This document shows positions 29,962 through 40,754 of a DNA stretch of 64,000 nt, in pieces. Numbering within the stretch: the first letter of the stretch is position 1; every line of letters begins with the position of its first letter. The DNA is taken from NCBI RefSeq assembly GCF_026262505.1, contig NC_067207.1:2488252-2552251 (forward strand), given 5' to 3'. Under the pieces are notes generated by a model that worked only from the letters and a program-made list of their open reading frames with translations, had not been told where the DNA came from and did not search any database. Both the position numbers and the translations under genes were made by a program. Source of the DNA: Trichomonas vaginalis G3 (lineage: Eukaryota > Parabasalia > Trichomonadida > Trichomonadidae).

Positions 29962-30083
29962 TAAAAAAATTATTTAGAAGACTTTTGAAAACTGGGAACC
30001 TCAATAAGAAATATCTCAAAAATTTACCGCTGTATCCTCTTTATTCATAATATCTAAAGAAAAATAATACAAAATATGAAATT

Positions 30084-30620
30084 TCAAACACGAATAAGCA
30101 TATCATATTGATGCACTTGAGCATTGTTAGCAATAAAATCAAGGTCTATTAAGCTATCTCCATAATTTCCACCATTCTTAAAGTAGCGACCTTGAACTTT
30201 GTTTGAGTCAACGTTCTCTTTCTGATTAAACTGAATTGGTTGCTGTGGAGAAGCAGAACATTGGCTATAATCCTCAAATTCGAATGAACTTAGATTCTGA
30301 TAATTATTTGTTTGTTTTGTTGGGGCAAACAAATCAAAAGATTGATTTTGCTGTGAATAAAAGAATGGTTGCTGAGAACCAGGCTGCAAGTGGGATTGTT
30401 GGTTTGGATTTTGTTGCTGGAAATTATTAAATTGCTGTGGTTGCATGAATGGATTTGTAAAAGGTCCTGATGATGATTGAACGTCCAAACTTTTGATTCT
30501 GGAATATCTCTTTGAGCCGAAAACATTTTGTTTTTTCTCTTCCAAATAAGCTACTTGTTCAGCAGAATAGGAGTTGTCTAATGATCCAGAATCAATATCT
30601 AATAATCCGGAATCCATCAT
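30084..30620 (-). CDS. Q/N-rich protein with NPF and DLF motifs, possible endocytic adaptor
   Basis: A 178-residue, mostly disordered protein rich in Q, N, S and F; ATG-ATG at 30615-30620. An acidic N-terminus is followed by a short conserved-looking block (K-K-Q-N-V-F-G-S-K-R-Y-S-R-I-K-S-L). Downstream come T-N-P-F (about residue 57) and F-D-L-F (about residue 95). NPF is the ligand of EH domains, and DLF/FxDxF-like peptides bind clathrin-adaptor ears. A link to endocytosis is therefore reasonable, but it is inferred from short motifs only. No folded domain is visible. Confidence 0.6.
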   Translation of the reverse strand: MMDSGLLDIDSGSLDNSYSAEQVAYLEEKKQNVFGSKRYSRIKSLDVQSSSGPFTNPFMQPQQFNNFQQQNPNQQSHLQPGSQQPFFYSQQNQSFDLFAPTKQTNNYQNLSSFEFEDYSQCSASPQQPIQFNQKENVDSNKVQGRYFKNGGNYGDSLIDLDFIANNAQVHQYDMLIRV

Positions 30621-31581
30621 CTAGAGAGTTGATGCAGAAATGAAATGATTTATCCGTCAGAAAATTGAATACATTAGAATTTGATCTTAATTTGGACTTG
30701 AAAGGAACTATATTCGTATACAGAGTGTTGGATGTTTATGCTATTGTTCTCATTCAATTCTGACAATTCAACTGTTTCTGAAGCATTTACCGGAAGAATT
30801 TCAATGAGATTCTGAAGACAGAAAAAATTCATTGAAAATTATTTTCTTAAAGTTGTCCATTGCAAACAATAGAAGTAAAACCGATGTGAATAAACTTTTG
30901 AGATTTCAGATAAAATTCTTTACAAATGCATCCGAAAAACTCTGCTATATCCAGCTGAAAGATTTAAAATATATGCATCTAAACTTTAGAAATAAAGAAA
31001 TCATTGATTAATTTTAATATCTAACCTTTTTTATGAAGATTTTATCCAAACAAATTTCACATAATAAAATTTTGCGCCAATACAGAAATAACGATTTTGT
31101 CATCACTATAATCTAGTTATTATCTTCTCAGGTGGATCGGATTTTACTACCAACAAAATTAAGGAATTATCATATGAAACAATATCAACATTTACTTGTT
31201 GTCTTCTTCCAGATTAATAGCGCATACATGTGAAATTGATGCGATATCCATATGTTTTATTGAAACAAAATTTAGATCAAAAATATTGTGAATGAAAAGA
31301 ATATTCAAGGCTTACTCTTGATAACAAAATACGGACAGATTACATCATTAAGATATCTGGAAAGAATATGGAGTTGATTTCAGATTTCCTTATTGAATTA
31401 AACGAGATCTAGCTTTTAACAAGGATAGGATGAATAACATAAGGCATTTTAATAGAGGATTTTTCTGTTTTTGAAACATAAATACATATAAAAAAGATAT
31501 GAAATTTCAAAATTCAAAGTTTTTTTTATTAAATTAAATGAAAGCATATATGAAAAAGATATATTGGATAAATTAAATTCT
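30621..31581. other. intergenic, possible small gene remnant
   Basis: A 52-codon minus-strand frame with ATG and TAA (30674-30832) has mixed protein-like composition but no recognised relatives. The rest is AT-rich and empty. Confidence 0.3.
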
Positions 31582-32973
31582 TTATTGTTCAAACACAACG
31601 CCACCATTTCTCATATTCTGCTGATCCTTCCAAGCCTGGAACTGTTCCATGTCACCGCCAGCGTCGTAGTATCTGCGCTTCTCTGCATCGCTGAGGATAT
31701 CGTATGCAGTGTTAATTTCCTTCATTGTATCTTCAGCTTTCTTCTTTTCCGCTGGATCTGGGTACTGATCTGGGTGCCACTTCCTTGCGAGCTTCCTGTA
31801 TGCATCTTTGATCTGTGTCTTTGTGCAGCCACGAGGAAGACCAAGAATCTTGTAATAATCGACAGCGCTTGCTTTCTTCTTTCCGTCCATTGCGCGCTGA
31901 AGAGCGTTAGCGAGGTAGGCGTCGTTAGGATATTTACGGGATAAACGAGTGTATTCGAAGACTGCAGCATTGAAATCTTTGTTACGATAGCAAAGATCTG
32001 CCTTGTATCTGATGTAATCTTCGTTTTCGGTATCGATTTCGACTGCTGTATTAATGTAATCAACGGCATCGTTCAATTTCGATTGTTTCTCTGCAATTTT
32101 TGCGGCCAAGTAACTTGCCTTTGAAATAGAGCCAGCTTCGGCACCGCAAACACTTCTCATTGATTGGTTGTACTTGGAAATAATACGCATGGCCTCATCG
32201 TAGTTTCCTCTCTTGAAATTATTTTCTGCATCGTGGAAAGAGGATCCCTGGCTAGAAGCAAGCTTCAAATATTGCTTGGCTTCATCTGGAACTTCATCAA
32301 TCTCTTCTGCCTTGGCAATATGCTTCTTTCCTTCGTCAAATTTTCCATTGCAAATAAGGGAAACGCCAAATCTGTAATCAAGGTCAGCATCGTTTTCGTA
32401 GAAGGCCTTGACTGTTTCGCGCATGTTATTTTCGAAAACTAATGTTTGTCTTAACATCCAAGCTATATCAGCTCTTTTTTGTCTTAATTCAAGGGCTCTT
32501 GTGCAGATTGGAAGGATTCTGTCATAAACTTTAGCTGCATCAGTATATTTTTCATCATCGATGAAATCTTCCGCTTGTTTGAGTAATTTTGTTAATTCCT
32601 TAGCACTTGCTGTGAGAGAAGGCTCTTCTGCAAGCTGGGCATCAGCAAGAGCTTGTTCTGCATCACCCATTCTGAGATGTTCGTTAGCTGAAATTGTATA
32701 TAATTGCTTCTGTTCAAATGCATCTGGATTTTTCTTCATAGCTGTTTCAATATCTTCAAGAGCTTCTTCAGACATGCCTAAATTTGCCTCTGCTTCAGCT
32801 CTTAATCTGTAATATACAATAGGAGTCTGTTTTCCGAGTTTTTTGATTTGCTTATCAAGAACTCTCTTCATTTTATCATTTTGACCGAAACTTCTGTATT
32901 GCTGGATCGCTTCAAGAGGATTTGCATCTTCATCAATCTGACAGAGAGCAAGAGAGAATAAAAACACAAACAT
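31582..32973 (-). CDS. ER DnaJ/TPR co-chaperone (DNAJC3/P58IPK-like)
   Basis: The chosen start is ATG at 32973, giving a signal peptide (M-F-V-F-L-F-S-L-A-L-C-Q) and 463 residues. An ATG at 33024 in the same frame would add 17 polar residues ahead of it. Residues about 20-360 form consecutive TPR helices (for example S-E-E-A-L-E-D-I-E-T-A and N-D-A-V-D-Y-I-N-T-A-V). Residues about 376-442 are a J domain, Y-Y-K-I-L-G-L-P..A-Y-R-K-L-A-R-K-W-H-P-D-Q. Its HPD motif stimulates Hsp70. The order signal peptide, TPRs, J domain is that of DNAJC3, an ER-lumen partner of BiP. No KDEL-type signal is present; the protein ends V-V-F-E-Q. Codon use is richer in C and G third positions than in its neighbours, suggesting good expression. 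Confidence 0.9.
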   Translation of the reverse strand: MFVFLFSLALCQIDEDANPLEAIQQYRSFGQNDKMKRVLDKQIKKLGKQTPIVYYRLRAEAEANLGMSEEALEDIETAMKKNPDAFEQKQLYTISANEHLRMGDAEQALADAQLAEEPSLTASAKELTKLLKQAEDFIDDEKYTDAAKVYDRILPICTRALELRQKRADIAWMLRQTLVFENNMRETVKAFYENDADLDYRFGVSLICNGKFDEGKKHIAKAEEIDEVPDEAKQYLKLASSQGSSFHDAENNFKRGNYDEAMRIISKYNQSMRSVCGAEAGSISKASYLAAKIAEKQSKLNDAVDYINTAVEIDTENEDYIRYKADLCYRNKDFNAAVFEYTRLSRKYPNDAYLANALQRAMDGKKKASAVDYYKILGLPRGCTKTQIKDAYRKLARKWHPDQYPDPAEKKKAEDTMKEINTAYDILSDAEKRRYYDAGGDMEQFQAWKDQQNMRNGGVVFEQ

Positions 32974-33331
32974 TCTGATATTTCTCCGGACGATTATTTT
33001 ACACTCAATTGTTTGGCTGGACATTTATCTGGTATCTGATTTTAATTGCTTCATTCTGGTTATTGCAAGAATTACATTCTCATATACGGTTATAAAATGG
33101 CAGCGGGATGAAGTTCGTATTATAGAAAAATTAAAAATATCTATGAAATTATAAGCCAGTTTTTGATGGATTCAGTCATGTTTGTCTCTTTGACACTTGT
33201 ATATGAATCGGAAGCTGAAATAGTAGTAAATATGATTTACATTTTATATCTTATTGTAAATTGAAATAATCCAATAATAATCTCTTTGCAAATGAAAAAT
33301 TTTATTTCTGGTGGTTTGAATTGGAAAAATT
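32974..33331. other. intergenic, 5' of the DnaJ gene
   Basis: Holds the alternative upstream ATG (33024) and AT-rich sequence to the ankyrin gene; nothing else recognised. Confidence 0.4.
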
Positions 33332-35167
33332 CTACAATTCTCCCACTTCTTTGAGTGCAATATTATACTGAAGATAAAGAAAAGTTTCTATAAAAGATGA
33401 TTTGATTGCAATGTCTAATGTTGTTCTATTATTATTATCCAGGATGTTGATATCTGCACCATGTTGGAAAAGGAATATTGCGATATCTTTGTAATTTAAA
33501 AAAGCCGTAATATGAAGAGTTGTGAAACCATAATTGTTTTTAAGGTTAACATCAGCACCGTATGAAATAGGAACTTGTGATACTTCAAAGTTATGTTTAA
33601 CTACAGCCATATGAAGAGGAGTATCACCTAAATCATCTTTTGAATTAATATTTGCACCATATGAAATAAGAAGTCTTGCTGCATCCGCACTGTTGGATTT
33701 TCCTGCGTAATGAAGTGGTGTTCTCTTTTCTTCATCTTTCGAGTTGATTTTTGCCCCATATGAAATAAGCAATTGCATAATTTCAATATTGTTGCTGAAC
33801 GCCGCATAATGCAGAGGAGTTGCATCATGAATATCTTTTGAATTAACATTTGAACCTTTCAATAAAAGATATTCCACCATCTCTTTTCTACCATTCGATA
33901 CTGCTATATGAAGAGGAATCAAACCTTGAAAATTTTTAGAATTGATATCCGCACCATGTGAAACAAGAATTTGTGCTATATTAACATCATTAAACGCCGC
34001 AGCAAAATGAATAGCTTGAGAACCCAGGCTAGTTTTATCATTAATATTTGCTCCATGCTTAATTAAAACTTTTAGCACTTTTTTACTACTTGACTTTAAC
34101 GCAAAGTGTAATGGCATTGAGTATTCAAGGGTAATTCCATGAGATATAAGAAATTCTGCCGTTTCTTTATTATCATATTCTGCAACAATTTGAAGTGCAG
34201 AAAACAGCCATTTAATATCTGCACCAATGGAAATGAAGTAATTGCAAATTGTTGGAATATTAAAGAATGTTGAATTTAGAAAACCTATGTCAATGTCATT
34301 TGATTGATTAAATAATATTAAGAATGCTTGAATATTGTCATAAGCAGCGCAATCACGCATTTCAATATTAATATTATATTCATTCAACAAAATATTAATA
34401 TTATCAATATTGTGTGTGAAAATGGCTGTTTTCATACATTCCGAATTAGGTTCATTATATTTCAAACAACTCCTAATGATCTTTTGATTTCCTCCATAAA
34501 AAGCTAAAAGAAGGCAATTATATGGGATTATTTTTTCGAAATGTTTTCTTAGTATTTTGAAACATTCAATTGCTCCATGATAGCAGCAAAATTCTAGCAA
34601 TGAAAGACCATGTTCTGATTCTGGATAGAAATCGCTAATAAGTTTTTGTGTTTCATCAAATCCTTCTTTTTCTATAAATGAAATGAATATTTCTTTTTGA
34701 TCGTTCATAATGGCTTTATAAATTGTGTTATCTTCATGAATGTCCAAAGTGTAGTGTTTTTCTTCAATTTCTTCAAGTTCTTTGCTTTTTGTTTCATAAA
34801 CGCAAATACTATACTCCTCATTTAGGAAGTACTGGAAAAGAGCCGGAATTGAATTTTCTTGTATTAATCCATAATTTTCAATTAACTTTTTGTATAAATA
34901 CAAATATGCATGAAAATATTTATTTCTATATTTCGCTAATAAATTGATTGCTTTAAGGATCTTAATTGGTGAAGATACCTTCGTATCTATCAGTTTTATT
35001 TCGATGTCTTCATAAATATTGTCTATTTCCTCTTCATCGAAAGTATTCAATTTGTATAATGCTGAATAAGCTCCATCAATGTCTTTGGTTAGATTCATGA
35101 TTGCTTCATAATCATGGGTATCTTTAACCCTTGAACCACAACAAATCTGAAGATAGAATGATAACAT
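33332..35167 (-). CDS. ankyrin-repeat protein with DUF3447-type N-terminus (611 aa)
   Basis: The N-terminal 300 residues are the helical domain common to Trichomonas ankyrin proteins. It starts D-Y-E-A-I-M-N-L-T-K-D-I..L-Y-K-L-N-T-F-D-E-E-E-I-D and contains S-L-L-E-F-C-C-Y-H-G-A-I-E-C-F (DUF3447). From about residue 325 to the end there are about eight ankyrin repeats of the type I-N-S-K-D..T-P-L-H-Y-A..I-E-I-M-Q-L-L-I-S-Y-G-A. It is a paralogue of the gene at 45249-46703. The proteins of this very large family are presumed to bind other proteins; no specific partner can be named. ATG at 35167. Confidence 0.9.
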   Translation of the reverse strand: MLSFYLQICCGSRVKDTHDYEAIMNLTKDIDGAYSALYKLNTFDEEEIDNIYEDIEIKLIDTKVSSPIKILKAINLLAKYRNKYFHAYLYLYKKLIENYGLIQENSIPALFQYFLNEEYSICVYETKSKELEEIEEKHYTLDIHEDNTIYKAIMNDQKEIFISFIEKEGFDETQKLISDFYPESEHGLSLLEFCCYHGAIECFKILRKHFEKIIPYNCLLLAFYGGNQKIIRSCLKYNEPNSECMKTAIFTHNIDNINILLNEYNINIEMRDCAAYDNIQAFLILFNQSNDIDIGFLNSTFFNIPTICNYFISIGADIKWLFSALQIVAEYDNKETAEFLISHGITLEYSMPLHFALKSSSKKVLKVLIKHGANINDKTSLGSQAIHFAAAFNDVNIAQILVSHGADINSKNFQGLIPLHIAVSNGRKEMVEYLLLKGSNVNSKDIHDATPLHYAAFSNNIEIMQLLISYGAKINSKDEEKRTPLHYAGKSNSADAARLLISYGANINSKDDLGDTPLHMAVVKHNFEVSQVPISYGADVNLKNNYGFTTLHITAFLNYKDIAIFLFQHGADINILDNNNRTTLDIAIKSSFIETFLYLQYNIALKEVGEL

Positions 35168-35914
35168 TTATATTTTGAATAAACGAACTAATGATTTTCA
35201 AATAAAAATGAGAAATCAGATAAATATTACTAATATACTAAGCAATGCTTATTATGATATGTCATTAAAACATCATATGTTCAAATTTGTATGTGCTTCT
35301 CAAAATTGAGCATTTGATGGGTATATTGTTTTCAACAAAAGATTCTATTAAATGTTTTATAAATTGATTGATAATTTTATTTATAAAGTAGGAACACGAA
35401 AAATTTTCTAAATCTCAAACGAATTTTTAATTTAAGAATAATATTAGAAAATTCGAAAAAAATTAAATTCATCTGATATAGAATAGAATGTTGTTCAATT
35501 AAAATACTACATAACAAAAAAAATCTAAATTATTGCTTTTTGTAACTCGAAATGCAAAAAAAAAGCTAAATATCGCTATTATTAGTCAGTTTATCACTTT
35601 TGAAAATATTGTACAAGTTCAATATATACCTCTACTATTGAAAACTTTGGATTAAGAGTGCAATGATACCTATATGACATAAATTCAAAACTCTGACAAC
35701 TGACTTTAAACAACTTAATTGAAGACCGTGTCATTCAAGCGTATGTGCAGCCTTAATCCTATATGACTTTTTTTTTCAAAATTCTGACAATTGGCGTGAA
35801 GCGTCACTGCAAATTAATCTTAAAAAACTGAAATGAAGGAAATATATCATAAGAGGTATAATTACACCCTTGATATAATTGTAAAAAAGCTAAAAATAAG
35901 AAAAAATATGTTTT
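35168..35914. repeat. intergenic with a short direct repeat
   Basis: Two imperfect copies of about 37 bases, at 35669-35705 and 35758-35794, share CCTATATGAC, then TTCAAAA and TCTGACAA, 89 bases apart. The rest is AT-rich. It is the 3' flank of the MCM-like gene and the 5' flank of the ankyrin gene. Confidence 0.6.
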
Positions 35915-37672
35915 TTATAAAGCTGAAGAAGAAAGTCGATATCTTCTGTCAGGGCAAAGAAGAAGGGTTCCTTCAGAAGAAAGGAAATCAATAATTTCAT
36001 CGCAGTTATTAAAAGATGAGTTCTTACATGATCTTTCAAAGATTTCTTTCAAATCAAACTTTGAGAAATATCTTTCTCCTGTCATTCTCAATGAGTTCAT
36101 GAAACACAAAACTGCATTTTTCTTCGAAAGTTTCTTTCCTCTACTTTTTGTCATTTTTTGATTGATGTCAAAACTGTTTTGTAACAATTCGAAGACATCG
36201 TCAACATCATCTTCAGATACTTCTTCTCTCAAATCAATTGATGTTCTAACGATAGACAAATCAGTGAGTTTTTGAAGAGCTCTTTCATTTTTCATCATTT
36301 TTGACAAATTTTCAATTTTTTCTTTGACATTTTCAGTCAAAACAGGAGAAACAAAAGATTTCACATAAGAAATATAAACTCTAAGTTCATCTTCGGTGAA
36401 AGGAGCTTCAATTTGATATGTTGGTTTCAATCTTTCTTCAATTGTCAAATCATTATCTTCCCAGTTTTGGAAAACTCTGTTTAAAAATGATGAATTACTT
36501 GGTGTCAATTGTCTCAATGTTTGTCGACGGTTTGTATCGTTTGTATCGTCGAAAAGTGACAAAGTGAAGAGTTGTAAAGTTTCGTCAAACAAATTTATTT
36601 TCTGGGAATTGTCGATTTGACAAAAGACAATTGAAGAAAAGTCACTTTTTAGATCAGTAAAAGTGTCATTTCTTATTTTATTTGTTTCGATTGCTTCGAT
36701 AAATTGTAACTGACACTTTTTAAGAGATTGTTGAGAATCAACGATTAAACAACCACCAGAAGATAACGAAATATCATCTGGTTTTGATGTTTCTGTCATA
36801 ACACATTTAATCGGGGCAATTTTACAAACAAAATCAAATAGATTCTTGATGTTGTTAGAATATTCTCCTAAAATTAATGTATGTGTTTGAACATTGGAGA
36901 AAAGTGATAATAAAAGTGACATCTTAACTAAAAGTGACACTCCACTATTTGGACATAAACTCTGAACTAAAGAAGGTAAAAGAGGTTTAGTTTGTGATAC
37001 TTTTTGTACTGTTTCAATGTTACGTTTTGAAATAGTGTAAAGTGAGCGGCGGTTATCGGTTATTATCGTAAACGATAGACAGATCAAAGAGCATTTGAAT
37101 GTATTCTGATTTTTCTCTGTTTTAACAATGCCTGTCATTAAGCAAGAGTCTCCTTTGTTTAAGATTCCTGTCATTGATTTATGTAAAATTACTTTACATT
37201 GGCAGTTTTGACAGATGTCAGAGCAAACAATAGTTTGTGTAGGTGTAATGTCAGAAATCTTGTTTTTCTTTGTAGAGTTTGATTCGAGTTTTACTTCTTC
37301 TGTCTGAATGACACGTAATGGAAGAGTAACTACTTGTTCGACATCTTGTGGAAGCAATGTTGTAATTGTCTTTGGCTTAGTAATGTCTGAGAAATGTACT
37401 GTAGTAACAATGTTTTGGTAGCTTTTTGTCCTGGCAATTCTGGATGCAATGACATTAATAAGAGCATAAGAACCTATTGGATTCGCTAAGATTTCGTCTT
37501 TGATTTGGTTGTTTTCGTCTATTTGGGACAATTGTAAATCAATTTGAATGGCTCCGATTTTATTTTCTTTAGCAATGATTGCGGATATAGCTTCTTCTAG
37601 CTTGTGTATACTATCCTGACTTAATATTGGCTTATATTCATTTTGTTTTGCGTCTATGTTCTCCTCGTTCAT
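35915..37672 (-). CDS. degenerate MCM-like protein (MCMDC2-like), ATPase motifs lost
   Basis: A 585-residue protein with MCM layout. The N-terminal OB-like part has a cysteine cluster (C-S-D-I-C-Q-N-C-Q-C, about residues 149-158). A reduced AAA+ core follows from about residue 225. An MCM lid with F-T-E-D-E-L-R-V-Y-I-S-Y-V-K-S-F-V-S-P-V-L and S-I-V-R-T-S-I-D-L-R-E-E-V-S lies at about residues 410-480. A winged-helix-like end runs from about 505 to 585. Where active MCMs have the Walker A G-D-P-G-x-A-K-S, this one reads L-I-L-G-E-Y-S-N-N-I-K-N (about residues 264-275). The S-R-F-D arginine-finger motif is also gone. It is therefore probably not a helicase. MCMDC2, a meiotic MCM relative, is the closest known kind. 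The alternative is a diverged MCM8/9-like protein. Confidence 0.6.
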   Translation of the reverse strand: MNEENIDAKQNEYKPILSQDSIHKLEEAISAIIAKENKIGAIQIDLQLSQIDENNQIKDEILANPIGSYALINVIASRIARTKSYQNIVTTVHFSDITKPKTITTLLPQDVEQVVTLPLRVIQTEEVKLESNSTKKNKISDITPTQTIVCSDICQNCQCKVILHKSMTGILNKGDSCLMTGIVKTEKNQNTFKCSLICLSFTIITDNRRSLYTISKRNIETVQKVSQTKPLLPSLVQSLCPNSGVSLLVKMSLLLSLFSNVQTHTLILGEYSNNIKNLFDFVCKIAPIKCVMTETSKPDDISLSSGGCLIVDSQQSLKKCQLQFIEAIETNKIRNDTFTDLKSDFSSIVFCQIDNSQKINLFDETLQLFTLSLFDDTNDTNRRQTLRQLTPSNSSFLNRVFQNWEDNDLTIEERLKPTYQIEAPFTEDELRVYISYVKSFVSPVLTENVKEKIENLSKMMKNERALQKLTDLSIVRTSIDLREEVSEDDVDDVFELLQNSFDINQKMTKSRGKKLSKKNAVLCFMNSLRMTGERYFSKFDLKEIFERSCKNSSFNNCDEIIDFLSSEGTLLLCPDRRYRLSSSAL

Positions 37673-38156
37673 TTTCTCTGAAAATTTCCATTCAAGCGCA
37701 TCACGACGATTATTTCACATTCAATGTGGATGTACATCACGTTGATTAGAAAGGAACTAATATTAAGATTATCATCAATACAATTGATCACAATGCCTAC
37801 ATTACCTCTCTAATGATTGGTTTTTCAAAAAAAATCCGGATTTTTCTAATTTAATAGTTGATTTTCTTGAGATGCAGTTAAATGCTTTGCTTATGCTTGT
37901 TTTATGCTTCGTTTTCATTTACTCTTTTGCTAGAGCAATTATTTTGGATCGCTATTGTTCCAGATCATGATCTAATAATCTAATATGCATTTGTATCAAC
38001 AGTTTGTTATTATAATAGGTCTTTCTAACATAATAACTTTAAATTTCAAAATTGAATTTGAGAATCCCAGAATAAACAAAAATATAATGTTGTATTCGAT
38101 AAAAGCAATCTTTGTATAGAAAGAATGAGGTGAACTCAAAAGATTTTTGTAATTGA
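37673..38156. promoter_or_regulatory. divergent intergenic region
   Basis: Lies between the MCM-like (minus) and exportin-like (plus) genes. TTTTCAGAGAAAATG around the minus start and AACTCAAAAGA before the plus start are weak initiator candidates. Nothing else seen. Confidence 0.35.
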
Positions 38157-40754
38157 ATGCAAAATGAACTAGAAACGAACTTAATGATTTATATAGATCC
38201 CGCTCAAGCACGTGACCAGCAATCATTAGAAAATGCTGTGAATGAAATCGAAACAATTATTGATGAAGAAGGAAGATTCTTAGATTTACTTGGAAATTTT
38301 GAAAATTTCCAATTTGAACAAACAAAATCGTTCACCTTTGATCTACTAAGAACTATTATCCACCTTAGATGGAACGAAATAGAACAAAATTTCGATAACG
38401 TTTATTACTTTCTATTTGTGCTTACAACACAACCTCAAATTTATCAAAAACTTACAGTCGCAGAAAAATTAGCTGAAACGCAAGCATTTTTCATGGCAAG
38501 AGCTTTTCCAACTTTAATTCAAGATTTACTTCAACCATTTAACGATTTACAGAAAAATATTCGTCCCATTATACAATATCGCTTTATTAAAATGTTTTCA
38601 TACAATATAGCTTATCCAAAACCTCCCGTAATTTTTCATGAAAAATTATATGTAGATTATATAAAACCATTCTTCGAAATTTTATTCTCATTTACATCTG
38701 GTGTCAATACAGCACTCGAAGCGTTATCATACCTCGTGAAATGGGCTTCAATTTACAATTGGTACGATGAAGAGCGATATTTTCAAATATTAATGGAATG
38801 TTTCAATAAAAATGGTCTTAGATCTCTTGTTGCCGATGTAATTTCTTCTCTTCTTTGTTCTGTTGATGGAATTACAGATAGATTTAATTTAGTCGACGAA
38901 ATACAAAAGGAATTAGAAAGATACGAAGCAGAACAAGAAGCCAAAGAAAAAGATCCTCATATCATCTTCGCAAAACTCGCAGCGAGTGCAGGAAGTTCAA
39001 TAATTTCAGATCCACAATGTGAACCTTATTTTGTATTGGCATTATCATTCCTTCGATCTTCAAAGAATGAATCTCACGCTAGAGAGATCAGCAACTTCGT
39101 TCTTGACTTCATTTCAGATTTTGTCGAAAATTTCCCCGATCACGCGCCATCTGTAATTGAAACGGTTTGTTTGAGACTCGGAAACCGTTTTGGATCTGAA
39201 AAATTTACAATTGATGATAATCTCAACAGATATTGCTCGCTAGCGTTTACTTGCTTGAAATCATCGCAAGTTGCAGCTTCAAATACAACACCAGAAGGTG
39301 CAGAACCAGAAAATTCGTCTTTAAAGACCTTATTTTCAATATTAGAATTAGATATCTCAGAAAACACGAATTTAGTATCTGCAGCCTTACTTGTTATATA
39401 CCAATGCTCTCAAATGGGCTTTGCATTCAATGGTTTGACTGAAATAATCCCACAATTATTAGAAAAAACAGGAGAACTTGATCCTTCGTTCATGGCCTTC
39501 CATTTCTCTGTATATAGGATCATATTTATTTGCAGCGAAGAAGAATTAGGCAGTGAATTTATAAATGAAGTTTTTAATCGTTTGGCAGTCATCATTTCGA
39601 CAACTTTGAGTGAAAGCGAAGAAGATGATATTGATATGCGTAAGAGATTTGTCACTGTTTTGTTGGATTTTGTTAAGAAATTTGCAAAATCAATTAATAT
39701 TCAGACTTTATACGAAACAGTTACAACTTTGCCAACAAATATTCCAAATGTTTCTTCAATTTATTCGTATATGTTCGATTTACTTGATGTTGATGCACAA
39801 AATCAATTATTAAATTATTTGGTTGAAGAAATGACCAAAAACGAATGTTTCCAGAATTTGTTCAACTTCTTATCCAAAATACTCTGTCCAAATGATGAAT
39901 CTTTCAAGCAAGAGTTATCATCTTTTATTATTCAAGCCATAAACGACCATTCTGGCGATAAAGACCTACTTCCATCGATAATTCAGTCAATCTCATGCCT
40001 CAGTATCGATGGATTCCAGATTTTGGTGAGTTTAGTTGAAAATTACCAAGAAAACGCTTTGATTATTTCATCAATCCTTTATTCCTTCAATGTCATAAGG
40101 AAAACATTGCCAAAATATGCTAAAATAGCTTCAAAACCAGAGCTAAACGGATTATTAGATAATGAACAATTTATTGAGTTCAACAACACATTGTTCAATG
40201 AATATTTCAACATTTTGGATAAATACTGGTCCGCACCACAGTCACAAAGCATGAAATCTGTGATTTTGGGGATGATTATCAACGGAACAAATTTATTCAA
40301 GACAACTATCAGACAATTTATATCTGATGATGCTAAAACAGACTTATTACAGATGGAAGCAGATGTTTTGTCCCATTATTACGATAATCCACACATATTT
40401 ACAACAATTGTCCAATTTGCGAGGGAATCATGTGAATCTTTCCCAATAGATGTGCTTAAATACTTCATTAGACCATCAATGAACTTCCTTTACTCGCAAA
40501 ATTTCACAATTAATTCTCCGAAATGGGATAATGTCGTCAAAAACGTCATTTTATTGCACATGGCATTGTATAATAAGCTTCCTGATGATTTCTTGCCATT
40601 ATTCCGCGAAGCTTCACTTGATGCTTACAAAGCTCCAGAAGAAGCAGTAGAAAGCTACATCCAGCAGCTTGTGAAGCTTAAAGCTAGTCCAACAGACAAA
40701 GACTCCCTTGAAGAGGCAAGATTGTTCTTCGCAGACTTAGCTGTTGGTTTTTAA
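38157..40754 (+). CDS. exportin-like karyopherin (possibly exportin-T-like)
   Basis: An 865-residue all-helical protein. The exportin N-terminal pattern is visible: F-Q-F-E-Q-T-K-S-F-T-F-D-L-L-R-T-I-I-H-L-R-W (about residues 51-72), then K-L-A-E-T-Q-A-F-F-M-A-R-A-F-P-T-L-I-Q-D-L. This equals the 'KLA.....l....yP..W..f..dL' block of exportins 1, 5 and T. L-S-Y-L-V-K-W-A-S-I near residue 190 corresponds to the 'W(I)' helix that follows in XPOT and XPO5. Exportin-T carries tRNA out of the nucleus with Ran-GTP. The subfamily is a guess from length and the missing CRM1 central conserved region. Two ATGs near the start (38157 and nine codons later) are both possible. Confidence 0.6.
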   Translation: MQNELETNLMIYIDPAQARDQQSLENAVNEIETIIDEEGRFLDLLGNFENFQFEQTKSFTFDLLRTIIHLRWNEIEQNFDNVYYFLFVLTTQPQIYQKLTVAEKLAETQAFFMARAFPTLIQDLLQPFNDLQKNIRPIIQYRFIKMFSYNIAYPKPPVIFHEKLYVDYIKPFFEILFSFTSGVNTALEALSYLVKWASIYNWYDEERYFQILMECFNKNGLRSLVADVISSLLCSVDGITDRFNLVDEIQKELERYEAEQEAKEKDPHIIFAKLAASAGSSIISDPQCEPYFVLALSFLRSSKNESHAREISNFVLDFISDFVENFPDHAPSVIETVCLRLGNRFGSEKFTIDDNLNRYCSLAFTCLKSSQVAASNTTPEGAEPENSSLKTLFSILELDISENTNLVSAALLVIYQCSQMGFAFNGLTEIIPQLLEKTGELDPSFMAFHFSVYRIIFICSEEELGSEFINEVFNRLAVIISTTLSESEEDDIDMRKRFVTVLLDFVKKFAKSINIQTLYETVTTLPTNIPNVSSIYSYMFDLLDVDAQNQLLNYLVEEMTKNECFQNLFNFLSKILCPNDESFKQELSSFIIQAINDHSGDKDLLPSIIQSISCLSIDGFQILVSLVENYQENALIISSILYSFNVIRKTLPKYAKIASKPELNGLLDNEQFIEFNNTLFNEYFNILDKYWSAPQSQSMKSVILGMIINGTNLFKTTIRQFISDDAKTDLLQMEADVLSHYYDNPHIFTTIVQFARESCESFPIDVLKYFIRPSMNFLYSQNFTINSPKWDNVVKNVILLHMALYNKLPDDFLPLFREASLDAYKAPEEAVESYIQQLVKLKASPTDKDSLEEARLFFADLAVGF

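Noticed and set aside
30674-30832. 52-codon minus-strand frame with ATG
   Set aside because: Composition is protein-like but there is no initiator, relative or domain to support it as a gene.
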